Shown here: positions 52,896 through 64,000 of the stretch, piece after piece
Numbering within the stretch: position 1 is the stretch's first letter
Layout of the letters: each line of letters starts with the position of its first letter
DNA from: Gonatopus flavifemur
Lineage: Eukaryota > Arthropoda > Insecta > Hymenoptera > Dryinidae
Direction of reading: 5' to 3'
Length of the DNA: 64,000 bases
Assembly: GCA_018340375.1 (NCBI GenBank)
Contig: JAFFJZ010000007.1
Span: 21,488,001-21,552,000, forward strand
Position numbers and translations under genes: made by a program
Notes under the pieces: model-generated
Database searches by the model: none
What the model saw: the letters and a program-made list of their open reading frames with translations, nothing else
Told to the model about the DNA's origin: nothing

Positions 52896-53757
52896 TTCAT
52901 GCAAATCTGTCTCCAAATGCGGAAATGACTAAATTCACGTCCGCCATCTTGGATTCGTTTTCTGACAGCATGCTGTCAGATCTGCATCCAAATCTGCAGA
53001 TTTGGATTCCCCTAAAACTCATCTTTCATGACAATCTGTTGAGTCAAGCCAAAGTAACAAATATTCAAAGCCTGTGGAGAAAGTGACATATACATATGCA
53101 CACAGCGGAGGAAATTTTCTCCGAGATCACCTGCTTCTCGAGAAACAATATTTAAAAACCAGGAGGACTTGTCCGATTTTAATAAAAATTAAATGGTCTC
53201 TTGGGAGGGGTTTGAGGAAGGTTCCCTATAAACTTCAACCAATTTGGTCCACCCGCCTAGAATTATCCCGAACACAGACAGACAGAGCGACAGACAGACA
53301 GATAACCACACGGATTATCAATCAGTAGCCAATGAAATGAAAAACTATCCAACTCCCAATTGGATTACTCAAATATTTTAGAAGATACGGTCGGAGGGTA
53401 CGATAGCGGGTGCAATAGGCACTCCGTGCTGAGTATACTACGTATACCGATGAGTGCCTAAAAACGATTGTACAAGTAAGTTTTTTTGCTGACATGAAAA
53501 ACCTGTTGAATGAATAAATGTCTTAGCTGTTGAGATTAATATTTTTTTTTCTAAGCACAGCGACAAAGGTTTTTCCTACATGCGTAAATTCAATATAGTA
53601 TTCATATGAGATTTTTTACATGCCCATAAAATTAAATGCTTGTAGAGTTTTTGGAGAATATTGAAATTCTGAGAGAATTCAAACAGAATTCTTCTCGCAG
53701 AATTTATGTTTGAATTCTCGATTGTCGTTTGTATATGGAATTTGAGGTGAATATATA

Positions 53758-55051
53758 CGAGGGTGGATTGATAAGTTTCCGGCCTGACCAAGAAAAACAA
53801 CGTTTTTAAGAATTTTTTTTTTTTTATTTCTCAACATAATCTCTTCCAAGGCTGATACATTTCTCATAGCGGTGTTCTAGTCTAGTAATGCCATCTCTAT
53901 AGACTGATTCGTCAAGCTCCTCAAAATACCCATTTACAGCTTCGATCACTTCTTCATTGTCCGCAAATCTCTTACCGCCAAGCCATTTTTTGAGGTTAGG
54001 AAACAGATAATAGTCACTCGGGGCTAGGTCTGGAGAGTAGGGAGGGTGCGGCATTTATTCAAACTTCAGATCGTTGATTTTAGCCATCGCAACGATTGAC
54101 GTGTGTGCTGGTGCGTTATCGTGATGAAACAAGATTTTTTTCTTCGCCAGATGAGGTCGTTTAATTTTCACTTCGTGGCTCAAACGTTGCAATAAGTCTG
54201 CGTAGTATTGACCAGTGATAGTTTTACCCTTTTCAAGGTAATCAATGTACATAATACCTCTTGCATCCCAAAAAACAGTAGCCATAACCTTGTTCGCCGA
54301 AAAAATTGTTTTTGCCTTCTTTGGAGTTGGTTCCCCTGGTCCAATCCACTGTTTAGACTGTTCTTTGGTTTCAGGAGTGTAGTGGTGGACCCAAGTTTCG
54401 TCAACGGTTACGAATCGACGCGAAAATTCGCTTGGATTACGCTTATACAACGCCAAATTGGCGGTAGAAATGTTTTTTCGAATCAATTTTTGGTCGACTG
54501 TTAGCAAACGCGGCACCCATCTTGCACAGAGCTTTTCCATATACAAATGTTGGTGCAAAATATTTTGTACACGTTCATATGACATCTTACAGGTCTCAGC
54601 TATCTCACGAACTTTTAATCTGCGATCTTTCAGCACTATTTGATGGATTTTTTCGATCATATCTGGAGTTGTGACCTCAATGGGGCGTCCTGAGCGAGGC
54701 TCATCAGAGGTGCTCACACGACCCTTTTTAAACTCGGAAACCCACTGCTTAACGGTTGAATATGATGGGGAGGATGTCCCCAGTGTTGAGTCCATCTCTT
54801 CTTTAATTTCCTTCGGCGTTAACCCCTTCAAATAAAAGTATTTGATGACAGCACGATTTTCCAGCTTTTCCATTTTTACGAAAAACACAGAGGTGTCTTG
54901 GTCAGCGTGCTCTCAAAACTAAACTAACATGGCGATCGGACTGAAACTATAGCTACAAGCTATCTAAGGATGGTACTATAGAACGCCACCTCAAGGTAGG
55001 CCTAGTGGCGCCATCTCTTGGTCAGGCCGGAAACTTATCAATCCACCCTCG
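53758..55051 (-). mobile_element. Mariner transposon, nearly intact (1294 bp)
   Basis: Perfect 33-bp terminal inverted repeats starting CGAGGGTGGATTGATAAG (53758-53790, 55019-55051) with TA on both sides (53756-53757, 55052-55053). One transposase reading frame fills the inside. Length, ends and target are standard for the mariner family. The perfect repeats and a single coding defect indicate a recent insertion. Confidence 0.97.
53824..54873 (-). pseudogene. Mariner D,D34D transposase with one stop codon
   Basis: From ATG 54873 the frame gives 349 codons including one internal TAA at 54055-54057. N-terminal helix-turn-helix region, WVPRLLT linker motif (about residue 119), first catalytic Asp at 158 ([10 protein letters not shown]), second at 252 (FHHDNAPAH), then YSPDLAPSDY with the third at 287; counting the stop as a residue, spacing between the last two is exactly 34. 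The stop follows KINDLKFE and precedes the third Asp, so the product should be inactive. The transposase would cut and paste DNA at TA sites. Confidence 0.93.
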
Positions 55052-55435
55052 TATGATAAAACACATGTATAATTCATGTATATTTTATTATTATATAAAA
55101 TTACCTAAAATTCTATATATGTCCTTACATCAAATTAAATAATACTTCTATACATTTCTATAACAATGTCATGAACCTTTTGACAAGTGATTGTGATATC
55201 TTCTCCACCCCTTCAAGTATAAGAATTTTCAAAATGGTCTATAATTTATCTATCACCCAATATAGTTTATGTATAAGTTATATATGATTATAATACGAAT
55301 TATATACAGTGCTGCAAATTTTTACACATGAGCATTACTCATGTCTCCAAAACATTTAGAGATATCGCTACAACATTAGTGAGACATTATGATGTTGCAG
55401 CAATATTCTGAGACTGTGTTTTAGGGATTTCAATC

Positions 55436-55578
55436 CACGGACTGCAACGTTATTCACTCTCGTTACTCATTCTATATAAAAGATATATAATAATATATAT
55501 GTTGTACACAAATTATATATTTATTATATAGATTTTATATATAATGAGTAACAAAAGTGAATAATGTTACAGTCCCTG
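55436..55578. mobile_element. hAT-like palindrome, copy 3 (143 bp)
   Basis: CACGGACTGCAACGTTATTC to the inverse ending CAGTCCCTG. The octamer TTTCAATC is duplicated exactly (55428-55435, 55579-55586). Confidence 0.9.
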
Positions 55579-55903
55579 TTTCAATCAGGCTGATCAAGTG
55601 AAAGAGATACTAAACTGAAAAAAGATTTTTGAGGAAAATCATTGACAATGTTCAATGTAGGGTAAGGCAAGGTATTTTGGTGACATTCTGTGTTTGATTG
55701 TAAATAACTTCTGTAAATGAATGAATAGGAACCTATACCTCATTGGGTATATTGTTCCACACGTTTCCAATAATTGTATAAAACACCAACGTTCCAAATT
55801 TGATCTGAATCAAAATATCCATAGGTGAGTGAATTTGTATTTGAGGTAGGTGAATTGGTAATGATAGAGGTAATTTGGTGAAAGTGGTAGGTTAATTTGA
55901 TGA

Positions 55904-56468
55904 CCCAAGTGTGTATTGACGGCGGGCCCCATCTACGCCCAGGGTGGGTGCCCATGCTACCCAACGTGGGACCAACCCTGGGATGATAACATCGTTCCCA
56001 GCTTGGCCGTATTGCTTCGCCCGAGAATTGGTAATACCACGGGCCCAGCATGAACTCAGACTAGGCAATCGATACTGCCCCTTCTTTTTGTTTTGAAATT
56101 GGAAAATCCTTAGCATGTTTATACCATGGGGCCTACCCCGGGCCAGCATGGGCCCCATGCTGCTAATATGGGCCCAAGACTGGGCCAGAGTGGGACCAAA
56201 ATTCTTACACGCTGAGGATTGTACACACATGCTCGGGATATAAATTCACCCCAATCTTGGCCTAACCCTGGTCCAAATTGGGGCCGAGTTGAAATGTGCC
56301 CGCACTAAGATTCATTATCCCCGTGTTTTTTCAACTATAATTGTATGGGAAAGCACAACAGGGCCAAGATTGAGCCAACATGGGCCCCATCGTCATTCCC
56401 CAATACTGGGTTAAAGAGGATGGACCCAGCCTGGGGCCCATTGTCATTATAGGCAATACACGCTTGGG
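55904..56468. mobile_element. CCC-group GGGCCC-rich foldback (565 bp)
   Basis: Ends CCCAAGTGTGTATTG and CAATACACGCTTGGG, GA on both sides (55902-55903, 56469-56470). The interior is dense in TGGGCCCA and CCATGCTG words and much more GC-rich than its surroundings. Confidence 0.8.
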
Positions 56469-56470
56469 GA

Positions 56471-58925
56471 TATAAAGAAAACCACTGCTTGGTAATTCAT
56501 GATTCGCAAAAACGTTGAAAAGCATAAATTTAAAGCCACATATGAACATCTTTGCTATTCTTTGTCATCAAATGTAGCAAAGAATCCAAATGCAGATCAG
56601 TATACAAATTGGTTTGTGCATAGATGAAATTTATTGATGGACGTTGAATTTATGAACCATTTATGAAGACTCTCCATTTTCAGTACAACAAATCTCACAC
56701 GTATATACATCGTCATTCATTGAAAGAAATTAATTTCATTAAGATGAAAAAATTGATAAATCCGTGATCATTATAGGAGTTTCAAAATCATTCTGAAAAA
56801 CCTTGAATTTCTTGCTTTGTTCATGAGGATATACTAACTTATACGTGACTATGAAAATTAACTTATCATGATAAAAAAATTCGTTAAAGTCTGCTCTTTC
56901 GTATGGCATCAAGAGTTTTTCCAATATATGTTTCATTTACTTCTCATAAATCAGAGAATACTAATTCACCAGTCAGAGGTTATTTTCAGAAGCACTATTC
57001 GATGTACGACACAAATTGTTTTATGCCACCAACCAGAACGATGTGGATCATTATTGTTTATAACCAATAGATAGAAATATGATTCCACTATCATTTGGTG
57101 CATTAATGGCACCATAGCCCTGCGGATGGTATTGTTTGTAATTAAAATTCAAACTATGACAAATATACCATCAGATTTCATTCCTTTACGCTACTTGTGA
57201 AAAATGCATCATAAAATACCCTTGTCTCCTGTTAATAACATTCGAATGACCCAATATACTCAACAATTCATGTTAGTTCAAGATAATTTGTAGGGCTAGA
57301 GTTATAATGTAACCCACTATGATTTGATATAAAATTTGTATCAAGTTCCTATATGTTTGTATGAAGTATTAATTGAAACCTGAAACAAATTTTATATGAA
57401 ATGACATTGGGTCAAATTATAGCCCCAGCCTTAATACTTTGCGATTTAATTCGTAGATTTATATCTTCTGAACTGGATATTATCGTAAGGATTCTTTCTC
57501 ATGTGCTCTGCGTTATTTTGGACTTTTTTGTGTATCGTCACAATCGAATGTTTCTCCAAAAGTGAAATATTCTCTTCCATAGAAAAGTGATTCATTCTAA
57601 AAACAAACTTTTAAAAAAAGAATAGAATTCCACCTCCATTCTCTTCAACTTCAGAAATCACAAATCGTTTCATCAATCTGTGTATAAAACGAATGAAATT
57701 TATGAGAACGAAGACTGCAGCTATCGAATGAAGGAATGAAAAGAAAATTAGAAATCCGTAATATACGGTATGCGTATAGGTCATATATGGATAATGTAGG
57801 TACAGCTGACGTCACATTCAATGGAGACATTCCAGCAAACATATTTCATATCATTCACATTCTTATTTGAATGTAAGAAAATACTGAAATAGCAAAACAT
57901 ACGTATCATTGAAGACATCAGTACAGATTATGAATCAAGGATCCTCGTCTTTCTAAATTCAACCTTCTCTCTTTCCTATATATATATATATATATATATA
58001 CATATCTTTCCATGCGTGTTTGGTAGATCTCATAAGAAATTTCCCTTCAGATTAATCGTCTTATATAAACTGTATAAGGAATCACTGAAAATCTATATAT
58101 TGATTCTTTAAGACGTTAAAGTTGTGACTATATCAATGTTTCGTGACGACACTCTCATATCGTGAGAATACCTTGAATTCTGCAAATAAAATTGGTCAAG
58201 TTCCAAGATAGGATTTTGCATCAAAATTTGTAATAATTTTATCAATCTCACCAGTCATCAACGTTTGTACATCCATTCAGTTTCAAAGAACATATAACGT
58301 AGTGATGGGAGATGTGTGGTGGCATTGATGTTCTTTCACAAGAAATTCATCGAATTCCTGTAGTAGATTTTATAAAAAAAAAACATCGATACTGGCCAAT
58401 ATTGCTCAGCACCAATATAGTTCAAGTTGAGTGTATATAGTATGGTTTATTTTCATTTCAATAGATTTTTGACATTCTGTGAAACGCGCTAAACGATCGT
58501 GCTGTGTTTTTCTCGTCGATGTCACCCTATCCGCTAGTCATATATAACATAATGTAAGTACTTAAGTTATATTCTCTTGAAATAGATTCTTAAATACAGT
58601 TTTGGATTTTTCCGATAGAAGTATAGAGTTATGTCAATTAAATTCAATTCTAAACCAATCTGAAGAGGACGTTTTTATGAATCATGAACATAATGTCTTA
58701 GGTTTTCGTATAGTCACATTGAATTTGATTTCGAAAATTTTTGTATGCTCTAGAAAAGATCATTCATATTTATCCTCTATATAATCCGTATATGATCGAT
58801 GAATTGATTCATTCACAAAACATTGCAGATATTCAAATACGATGATTTATATAAAAATCATGTTAAGAGTATATTTATTCCGTGGAATGATATATGAATT
58901 ATTGTTAGGTGAGAAGTGATGTATA
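56471..58925. other. Quiet AT-rich stretch without recognised gene
   Basis: No large palindrome, no repeated block from elsewhere in the window and no frame with a recognisable domain. Contains one TA microsatellite (57978-58001). It may be intron or intergenic DNA. Confidence 0.4.
57978..58001. repeat. (TA)n microsatellite
   Basis: A short uninterrupted run of TA after TTCCTA. Confidence 0.9.
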
Positions 58926-59390
58926 TCCACCAAACACAGTTTGTTACCACATCATAACTACAATGTAACTCAAGGTCACACGCAATATCACCTGTTCGTT
59001 GCATGTAATGGACTGATAACTCGTAATTTCACATTCATCAAAAATTGTTACAATGTAACCACAATATAACATGTTTCATTTCAACAATATCCTGGTTTCA
59101 TCCATCTGTTATAAGTGATACTATTCAACCCAATAAATTCTTTCAACTCCAGTTTTGAGGTTGAACACACACATGCATACAGATATATATACGCCAGACC
59201 TCGAATCTAAATTCAAAAAGTGTCAAAGAACAACACAAAAAATGTTTCGTTACAGTGACGTTGCAACTACTTTTCATGAGTGTGAAATCACACGTTACTT
59301 GTAAATGTGCATGTGAAAAAGAGGTTACGTTCCATGTGATTTTAAAGTTATATCATAATTATTATATATTGGCAAACCGTGTTTGGTGGA
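58926..59390. mobile_element. Element with TCCACCAAACAC ends (465 bp)
   Basis: TCCACCAAACACAGTTTG and CAAACCGTGTTTGGTGGA are inverted. The left half matches 29540-29870 on the opposite strand. Interior not fully palindromic; no TSD detected. Confidence 0.6.
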
Positions 59391-60010
59391 CAGCTTATGC
59401 GTAAACTATAAATACAACTCTAAGCAGACGATTCATCTCTGATCATATTTACATCCGACCATCATTATGGATAAATTATGCGTAATTTATTTGTGCCCAA
59501 AATTCCAAGTGGAAAATCCTATTGATTCTTATGTTCCAGCATCTTTATTTTCCTGAGTATTAAAATTCATCTCTATTAATTCGTTAAAATTTCAAAAAGA
59601 CTTGGACAACTTTTGAAAACAATCTTTAAATATAGAAATCGTCGTGCACTTCCTGACTCTTCGAATGATGCAGTGCCAAACATATGCAGTCCTGTATTCT
59701 AAACATACTTGAACTTGAAGAACAGATAAAGACTGTTCGCGTTTCAGAATCTATATTTCAGATCAAGCTCCGCAGAGGAGACAGTTATCCCGTTGGCATC
59801 AAAATTTTGCAAATACATGCATGCATATTCCGACCCAATCAGAATTTTTTTACAAATTTTCGATGTTGATATCGACTTGACTTCACATCAATATTAATCC
59901 TTAATTGGTATCGCGGTCTATGATACCGCTGAGAAAAAAGTTTCAATGCCTCGAATCTTCTATCTAACCGGATTCAAGGAAATTGTGCACCCATGAATCT
60001 CTGCATTCAG

Positions 60011-60157
60011 CAGGGCCTGTAACGTTATTCACTTGCGTTACTCATTCTATATAAAAAATATATAATAATGTATATATTGTACACAAATTATATATTTATT
60101 ATATAGATTTTATATAGGTATAATGAGTAACGAAAGTGAATAACGTTACAGTCCCTG
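60011..60157. mobile_element. hAT-like palindrome, copy 4 (147 bp)
   Basis: CAGGGCCTGTAACGTTATTC to the inverse ending CAGTCCCTG. The octamer GCATTCAG is duplicated exactly (60003-60010, 60158-60165). Confidence 0.92.
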
Positions 60158-60316
60158 GCATTCAGTACGTCTCCGTCTTTTTGAAGTAGAGATAATACTA
60201 TGCAATAAACAATAACTGAAATATTGAAATTTGAAAAATTTTCACAAAAATAACGATACTAATTAAAAGTTAAAATCTGTTCTACTTGAGACCGTGTACC
60301 TAAATATACTACACTG

Positions 60317-60675
60317 TCCTTGTAAAAAGTAACCATATATGACCCATACATAATTCATATATAATCTGTATATGACCCATACATGAAAACGTGTGGAATC
60401 ATATATAATCCATATACAATCCATATATGACCTTGTATGATACATATATAATGCATATATAATTCATGTATGGAGAATATTTCATATATGACAGAATTTT
60501 TTCGCATATGTGGAAAATCTTGCATTCATGGGTCATATATGGATTACATATGAATTATATATAGGTCATATATGGGCCATACATGGATTCAATATGAATT
60601 ATGTACGAATATATGAATTTCATATGGATCACATGTGATTTTTATATGTTTTCATATGATTCATTCTTACTAGGA
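60317..60675. mobile_element. CATATATG-array foldback, second copy (359 bp)
   Basis: Ends TCCTTGTAAAAAG and CTTACTAGGA (diverged), TG on both sides (60315-60316, 60676-60677). Interior is an array of CATATATGA/TCATATATG words as in 3757-4106, but more diverged. Confidence 0.75.
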
Positions 60676-60677
60676 TG

Positions 60678-62630
60678 AAAAAAACATTTCTGAGCTCAAT
60701 GGAAATGTAGTTGAATCAACTACGCCAGGAGGTTAGATACGTTCAACTAAGTAGTCCGGAAGTTGAATGAAATCATTCGCCAAGTAGGTCGACCCCGTTG
60801 AATCAACTATGTGAATGATTGGAACAATAAAACATGGTTCCCATCAAGTGACTTGATACATTGACATAGAACAGCTGCAGATCAATTATGTGCTTGATGT
60901 ACTGCCTTATGTTTTTGTGTTAAATGCATGTAACAATGAATTACAAATTTTCAAGTTTCTGAATGAACTCGGAATTCCCCTTCAATCATTTTTCAAGTAT
61001 CGTTGAAACAATTCTACACTTATTTAAAATAATTTTCCAAAAGATTTCGATGAATTTCATAATGTTTGATGTCCAATGTAGAAATCACAAGAAAAAACAA
61101 ATAACAAAATTTGGATTAATAGTAATCAAATGGAGCTCAAAAAATTCCGTGCAAATGGAGTATTGACGAGGATGAAAACTTTCTTCTCTACCAACAGCTG
61201 GCATGTCAGTACAGCTGATCAACCAGAACGGAAAGTTTGCAGCTCCAATCGAGAATCGAACCCCTCCACTTGTCTACGGAAAAACTCATTAAATTCACGC
61301 TTTATCTGACCCAGCTATACGGCGACATACGAACATCCTAACATGAATCAAGGTCATTCTCAAACTCTGTTAATTTTTGCATCTCGTTAAAAATATCTTC
61401 CACGCCATTGTTATGAAATGTTTCAGATGCTGTAGAAATATGTATTTATATTGAATGTCTCCTGAGATTGGAGAATATCTAGGATTCTATAGTTAAGTTT
61501 AGTTTTACTGAGTATCATATTTTACAGGAAAGATAGTATAAAAATGTAATAAAAGAATGTAAATACAAACAACAAACAGTCGGACAAATGTGAGGTTATA
61601 AAAATGATTTACAATCTATCAATATTTGACTAGTTTATTTTGTTTTCAGAAAACATTTCACATTCATTAGAAATTTTGATGAATCTCATTGATAAAGCGA
61701 TTGCAAATTGTTGCGTTTCGATCTTCCGAAGGATGAATACATTTCCGAGTGCAACAAGAATAAGAATAAGGAATAAGAATCAAGGTGAGGTGAAATAGAA
61801 TCATCCAATCGCGTTTTCATTCCTATATTGAATTTTATTGGTTAGGTTCTCTCGTTTAGTCATTAGAATACCGAGTGTATTGAAAAAAGGTGAATACGTG
61901 CAATATACTTAACGTTATGATGTTCAAGGAATTAGATTTTGTTGGGTAGTTTTTATACCTTTTTTTTGTTGAAATAAATGCTGTGGTCATTTTTTCGTGA
62001 ATATAGTATATATTGAAAAGAAACAATTGACTGAGCATGTGAGTACCCTGAACTGAAGAATAAATGATTTGTTAATTATAGTTTTTGGTGCATCATTAGA
62101 TCGAACAATTGAATCCATTGAATAAGCAATTATATTCATTCAATCAAAGATTTGAAGCTTGTACGCGGACAATATTTTTTGTCTATGCAACTATTCATGT
62201 GAATAGATTATTCACTCCTGGCTTGGGAGGTTGAGTCAACTACTTTTGATTTTGAATGGACCTTCTTCTGATGAGTTTGATGCAATGAAACGCGCTGCAG
62301 TTGATGCCACAAATTTCAAGTTGTTTCCACGAAAAGTTCATTGATTCACTCAAAAATTATTCTTCAACTACACAAGTTCTCAGTGTATAAAAGTTTAGAG
62401 AACATCTCAACAAATACAACTGAGAAGTTTATCAAAATGACATCTTGAAAGAATAACGCATAATGTGTAAGATCATATGGCTTCATTCTTGTTTTTCAAT
62501 GTTCAAATATTTATAACGGGATGTTCTTTATCGTAATAATTTTAATCTATGTGACGGCAGTGAAGCTCATGCAACTTAAGTCACACATAATCCGAAACCA
62601 TTCAATGTAATCACATATAATGAGACCGAT
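60678..62630. other. No gene recognised
   Basis: AT-rich DNA. GTTGAATCAACTA words near 60705-60810 and GTTGAGTCAACTACTTTTG near 62235, with TTCTCAGTG followed by TA at 62368-62383, suggest a decayed CAC-type element across part of this stretch, but ends cannot be fixed. Confidence 0.35.
61240..61325 (-). tRNA. tRNA-like sequence (pseudogene)
   Basis: On the minus strand TAGCTGGGTCAG (A-box-like) is followed about 45 bp later by GGTTCGATTCTC (B-box-like). The stems do not form a complete cloverleaf, so this is at best a tRNA relic or SINE head. Confidence 0.3.
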
Positions 62631-62733
62631 CCCAAGCAACACGTTCGTCACAGAGGCATCGTAGTGACATCATAGTGGCACATTGAGTCATGATTTCACT
62701 GTGACGTCGATGTGACTGAATGTATAGTTTGGG
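62631..62733. mobile_element. Short CCCAAGCAAC foldback of GTGAC words
   Basis: CCCAAGCAACACGTTCGTC and the right end TAGTTTGGG are inverted in part; interior words GTGACATCATAGTGGCAC and GTGACGTCGATGTGAC. TSD not clear. Confidence 0.5.
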
Positions 62734-62791
62734 AAATTCGAATGAAAATGAATGTACATTGAATATGAATTAAACGAAGTTTCATTGTAAG

Positions 62792-62937
62792 CAGGGACTG
62801 TAACGTTATTCACTTTCGTTACTCATTATATATAAAAATCTATATAATATATATATAATTTGTTTACAATATATATATATTATTATATATTTTTTATACA
62901 GAATGAGTAACGAAAGTGAATAACGTTACAGTCCCTG
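62792..62937. mobile_element. hAT-like palindrome, copy 5 (146 bp)
   Basis: CAGGGACTGTAACGTTATTC to its exact inverse. The octamer ATTGTAAG is duplicated exactly (62784-62791, 62938-62945). The best preserved arms of the five copies. Confidence 0.93.
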
Positions 62938-62945
62938 ATTGTAAG

Positions 62946-64000
62946 TTATAATTGAATTTGCAAAATGACATTCGTCGCGTGTTAGTACGTAGCTACAGGT
63001 ACCGTCACGTTTTGTTAGAATATTGAAAATGCTGACTCAAAGAGTGACCGCAAAAATCACCTGTTTGTTTGGGACAGCGAGTTTCAGGTTGAAATGCGTT
63101 ATAAAAAACATCGTATGTCGATCATTTGCAAGGCAATACTATTTCCCGGTGAGCAGAAGATTAAGGTCCCAGAGATAAAGAAATCGACAAAATCCATAGA
63201 TTCTTCATAGAATCGATCCTTCTCTATAAAGAAGTTATCGGAGTTTATCGATTTTTATGTAATCTTGATCGAAATTTGATACTTCTCAACCATACAAAAC
63301 CTGTGCTTTGCTTATTGGGAAATAATATTCCCTCGCAAATGATGAGCATAGAGCATCCTTTAGAATGCATTTTCACTTGAAACTGGCGGGATTGAATACA
63401 GAGAAACTTACGCGGTTGAATTAATCATCAATAATTGATTGACCTACAAGATAAAAGGATTTAATTCTGCCGCAAGTTTTGTCGTATCCAACTCTGTATA
63501 CGGAATGAAGAGTATATCGCATGTTTTTAGGCTCATTATTTATAGAATCAGGAAGTTTTTAATTTCACAAGATACAATGTAATACATCAGCGAAATCACA
63601 ATTACGTGAAAGACACCCGAGTGGACAAATTTTCAAAATTAAACATAATTTATATATAATTCAATGTAGTTTATATATAAGTTGTATATAATCATTAGGG
63701 TGTTTCATTTTCGGGAGTTATGGTTTCTCTCTCTGTCCTACCTGAAAATTTGATATTTTATGTTGAATGAAAAATATTCCCGTAGAAGAAAAAATTCTAA
63801 GTGAATTAGAGGCTTAGCTCATTCAAAAATTCGATTCCCCATTTGAATAATACAGGAAACTGGTTATCTTTGGTGTCAACTTGATCTTACGGTGTTCAAA
63901 AAAATTTTTTTGAGTAAATGAATATGATGACCTTGTAGGGCATAAAATTCGCTACAAAAAAGTTCCCATGAGATAGAGCTGTACGACTAATAGTTTTGGA
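62946..64000. other. Right edge, no gene recognised
   Basis: AT-rich DNA. A CACCCGAGTGGACAAATTTTC block at about 63615 with TATAATT arms resembles 38126-38240. No open frame with a domain. Confidence 0.35.

Larger units (their letters stand above)
52385..53330 (+). repeat. CGCCAT-type array ending in ACAGACAG tail
   Basis: Units with CGTCCGCCATATTGGATTC and GAAAACCCCTGGAGACC recur about every 130 bp. The 3' end (53225-53310), with ACCAATTTGGTCCACCCG then ACAGACAGACAG runs, resembles the 3' end of RTE-like retrotransposons or their SINEs. No coding sequence remains. Confidence 0.5.

Noticed and set aside
54208..54504. 98-codon plus-strand frame in the mariner
   Set aside because: Antisense shadow of the transposase.
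1..64000. LTR retrotransposon or integrated virus
   Set aside because: No long direct repeats with TG...CA ends, no primer-binding site and no protease, integrase or capsid-like frame were seen.

Overview
The window is nuclear DNA of an arthropod, most likely an insect and plausibly a hymenopteran. The evidence is AT-rich sequence, a mariner transposon with a D,D34D transposase, an RTE-type LINE, and one recognisable host coding exon. There is no bacterial-style operon, no rRNA, no CRISPR array and no complete host gene. The order-level guess is an inference from the DCAF5-like exon and the repeat style, not a proof.

The only host coding sequence I can defend is the first coding exon of a DCAF5-like WD40 protein (CUL4-DDB1 substrate receptor), on the minus strand at 23919-24114. 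It ends at a GT donor; I found no further exon to its left. A possible untranslated 5' exon with a GTGAGT donor lies at about 47250-47629. Both sit in stretches with few repeats (about 22.6-24.9 kb and 47.0-49.7 kb).

Most of the rest is mobile DNA, mainly non-autonomous foldback elements whose whole length is one imperfect palindrome. They sort by terminal sequence and target-site duplication (TSD): (1) a CAC group, ends like CACGGAGAAAA or CACTGTAAAAA, 2-bp TSD, about half TA; (2) a CCC group, ends like CCCTGTTGG or CCCAAGCAGC, 2-bp TSD of almost any sequence; (3) hAT-like elements with 8-bp TSDs, including one palindrome of about 145 bp present five times; (4) TTAA elements with piggyBac-like GGGATAC ends; (5) a pair with a TCT 3-bp TSD; (6) one Transib-like element with CACAGTG ends and a 5-bp TSD; (7) one 200-bp element with a 9-bp duplication.

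Layout. 0.2-10 kb: scattered and nested foldbacks. 10.2-18.0 kb: one RTE/BovB-type LINE split by three insertions, the last a 3.36-kb stack of nested elements; the LINE reading frame resumes across two of the three junctions once the insertion and one TSD copy are ignored. 18-22.6 kb: more foldbacks, including a TTAA element whose empty site survives in a related copy at 6.8 kb. 24.9-46.4 kb: dense nested foldbacks, including a layered 2.38-kb palindrome at 41.5-43.9 kb. 49.7-52.3 kb: a 2.6-kb CCC foldback with a tandem duplication that supplies an empty site. 53.8-55.1 kb: a near-intact mariner with perfect 33-bp inverted repeats and one stop codon. 55-64 kb: quieter DNA with three copies of the hAT palindrome.

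Few of these elements encode a transposase here, so they must be moved by proteins encoded elsewhere. The value of the window is that nesting, empty sites and an interrupted reading frame give an internal relative chronology of insertion.
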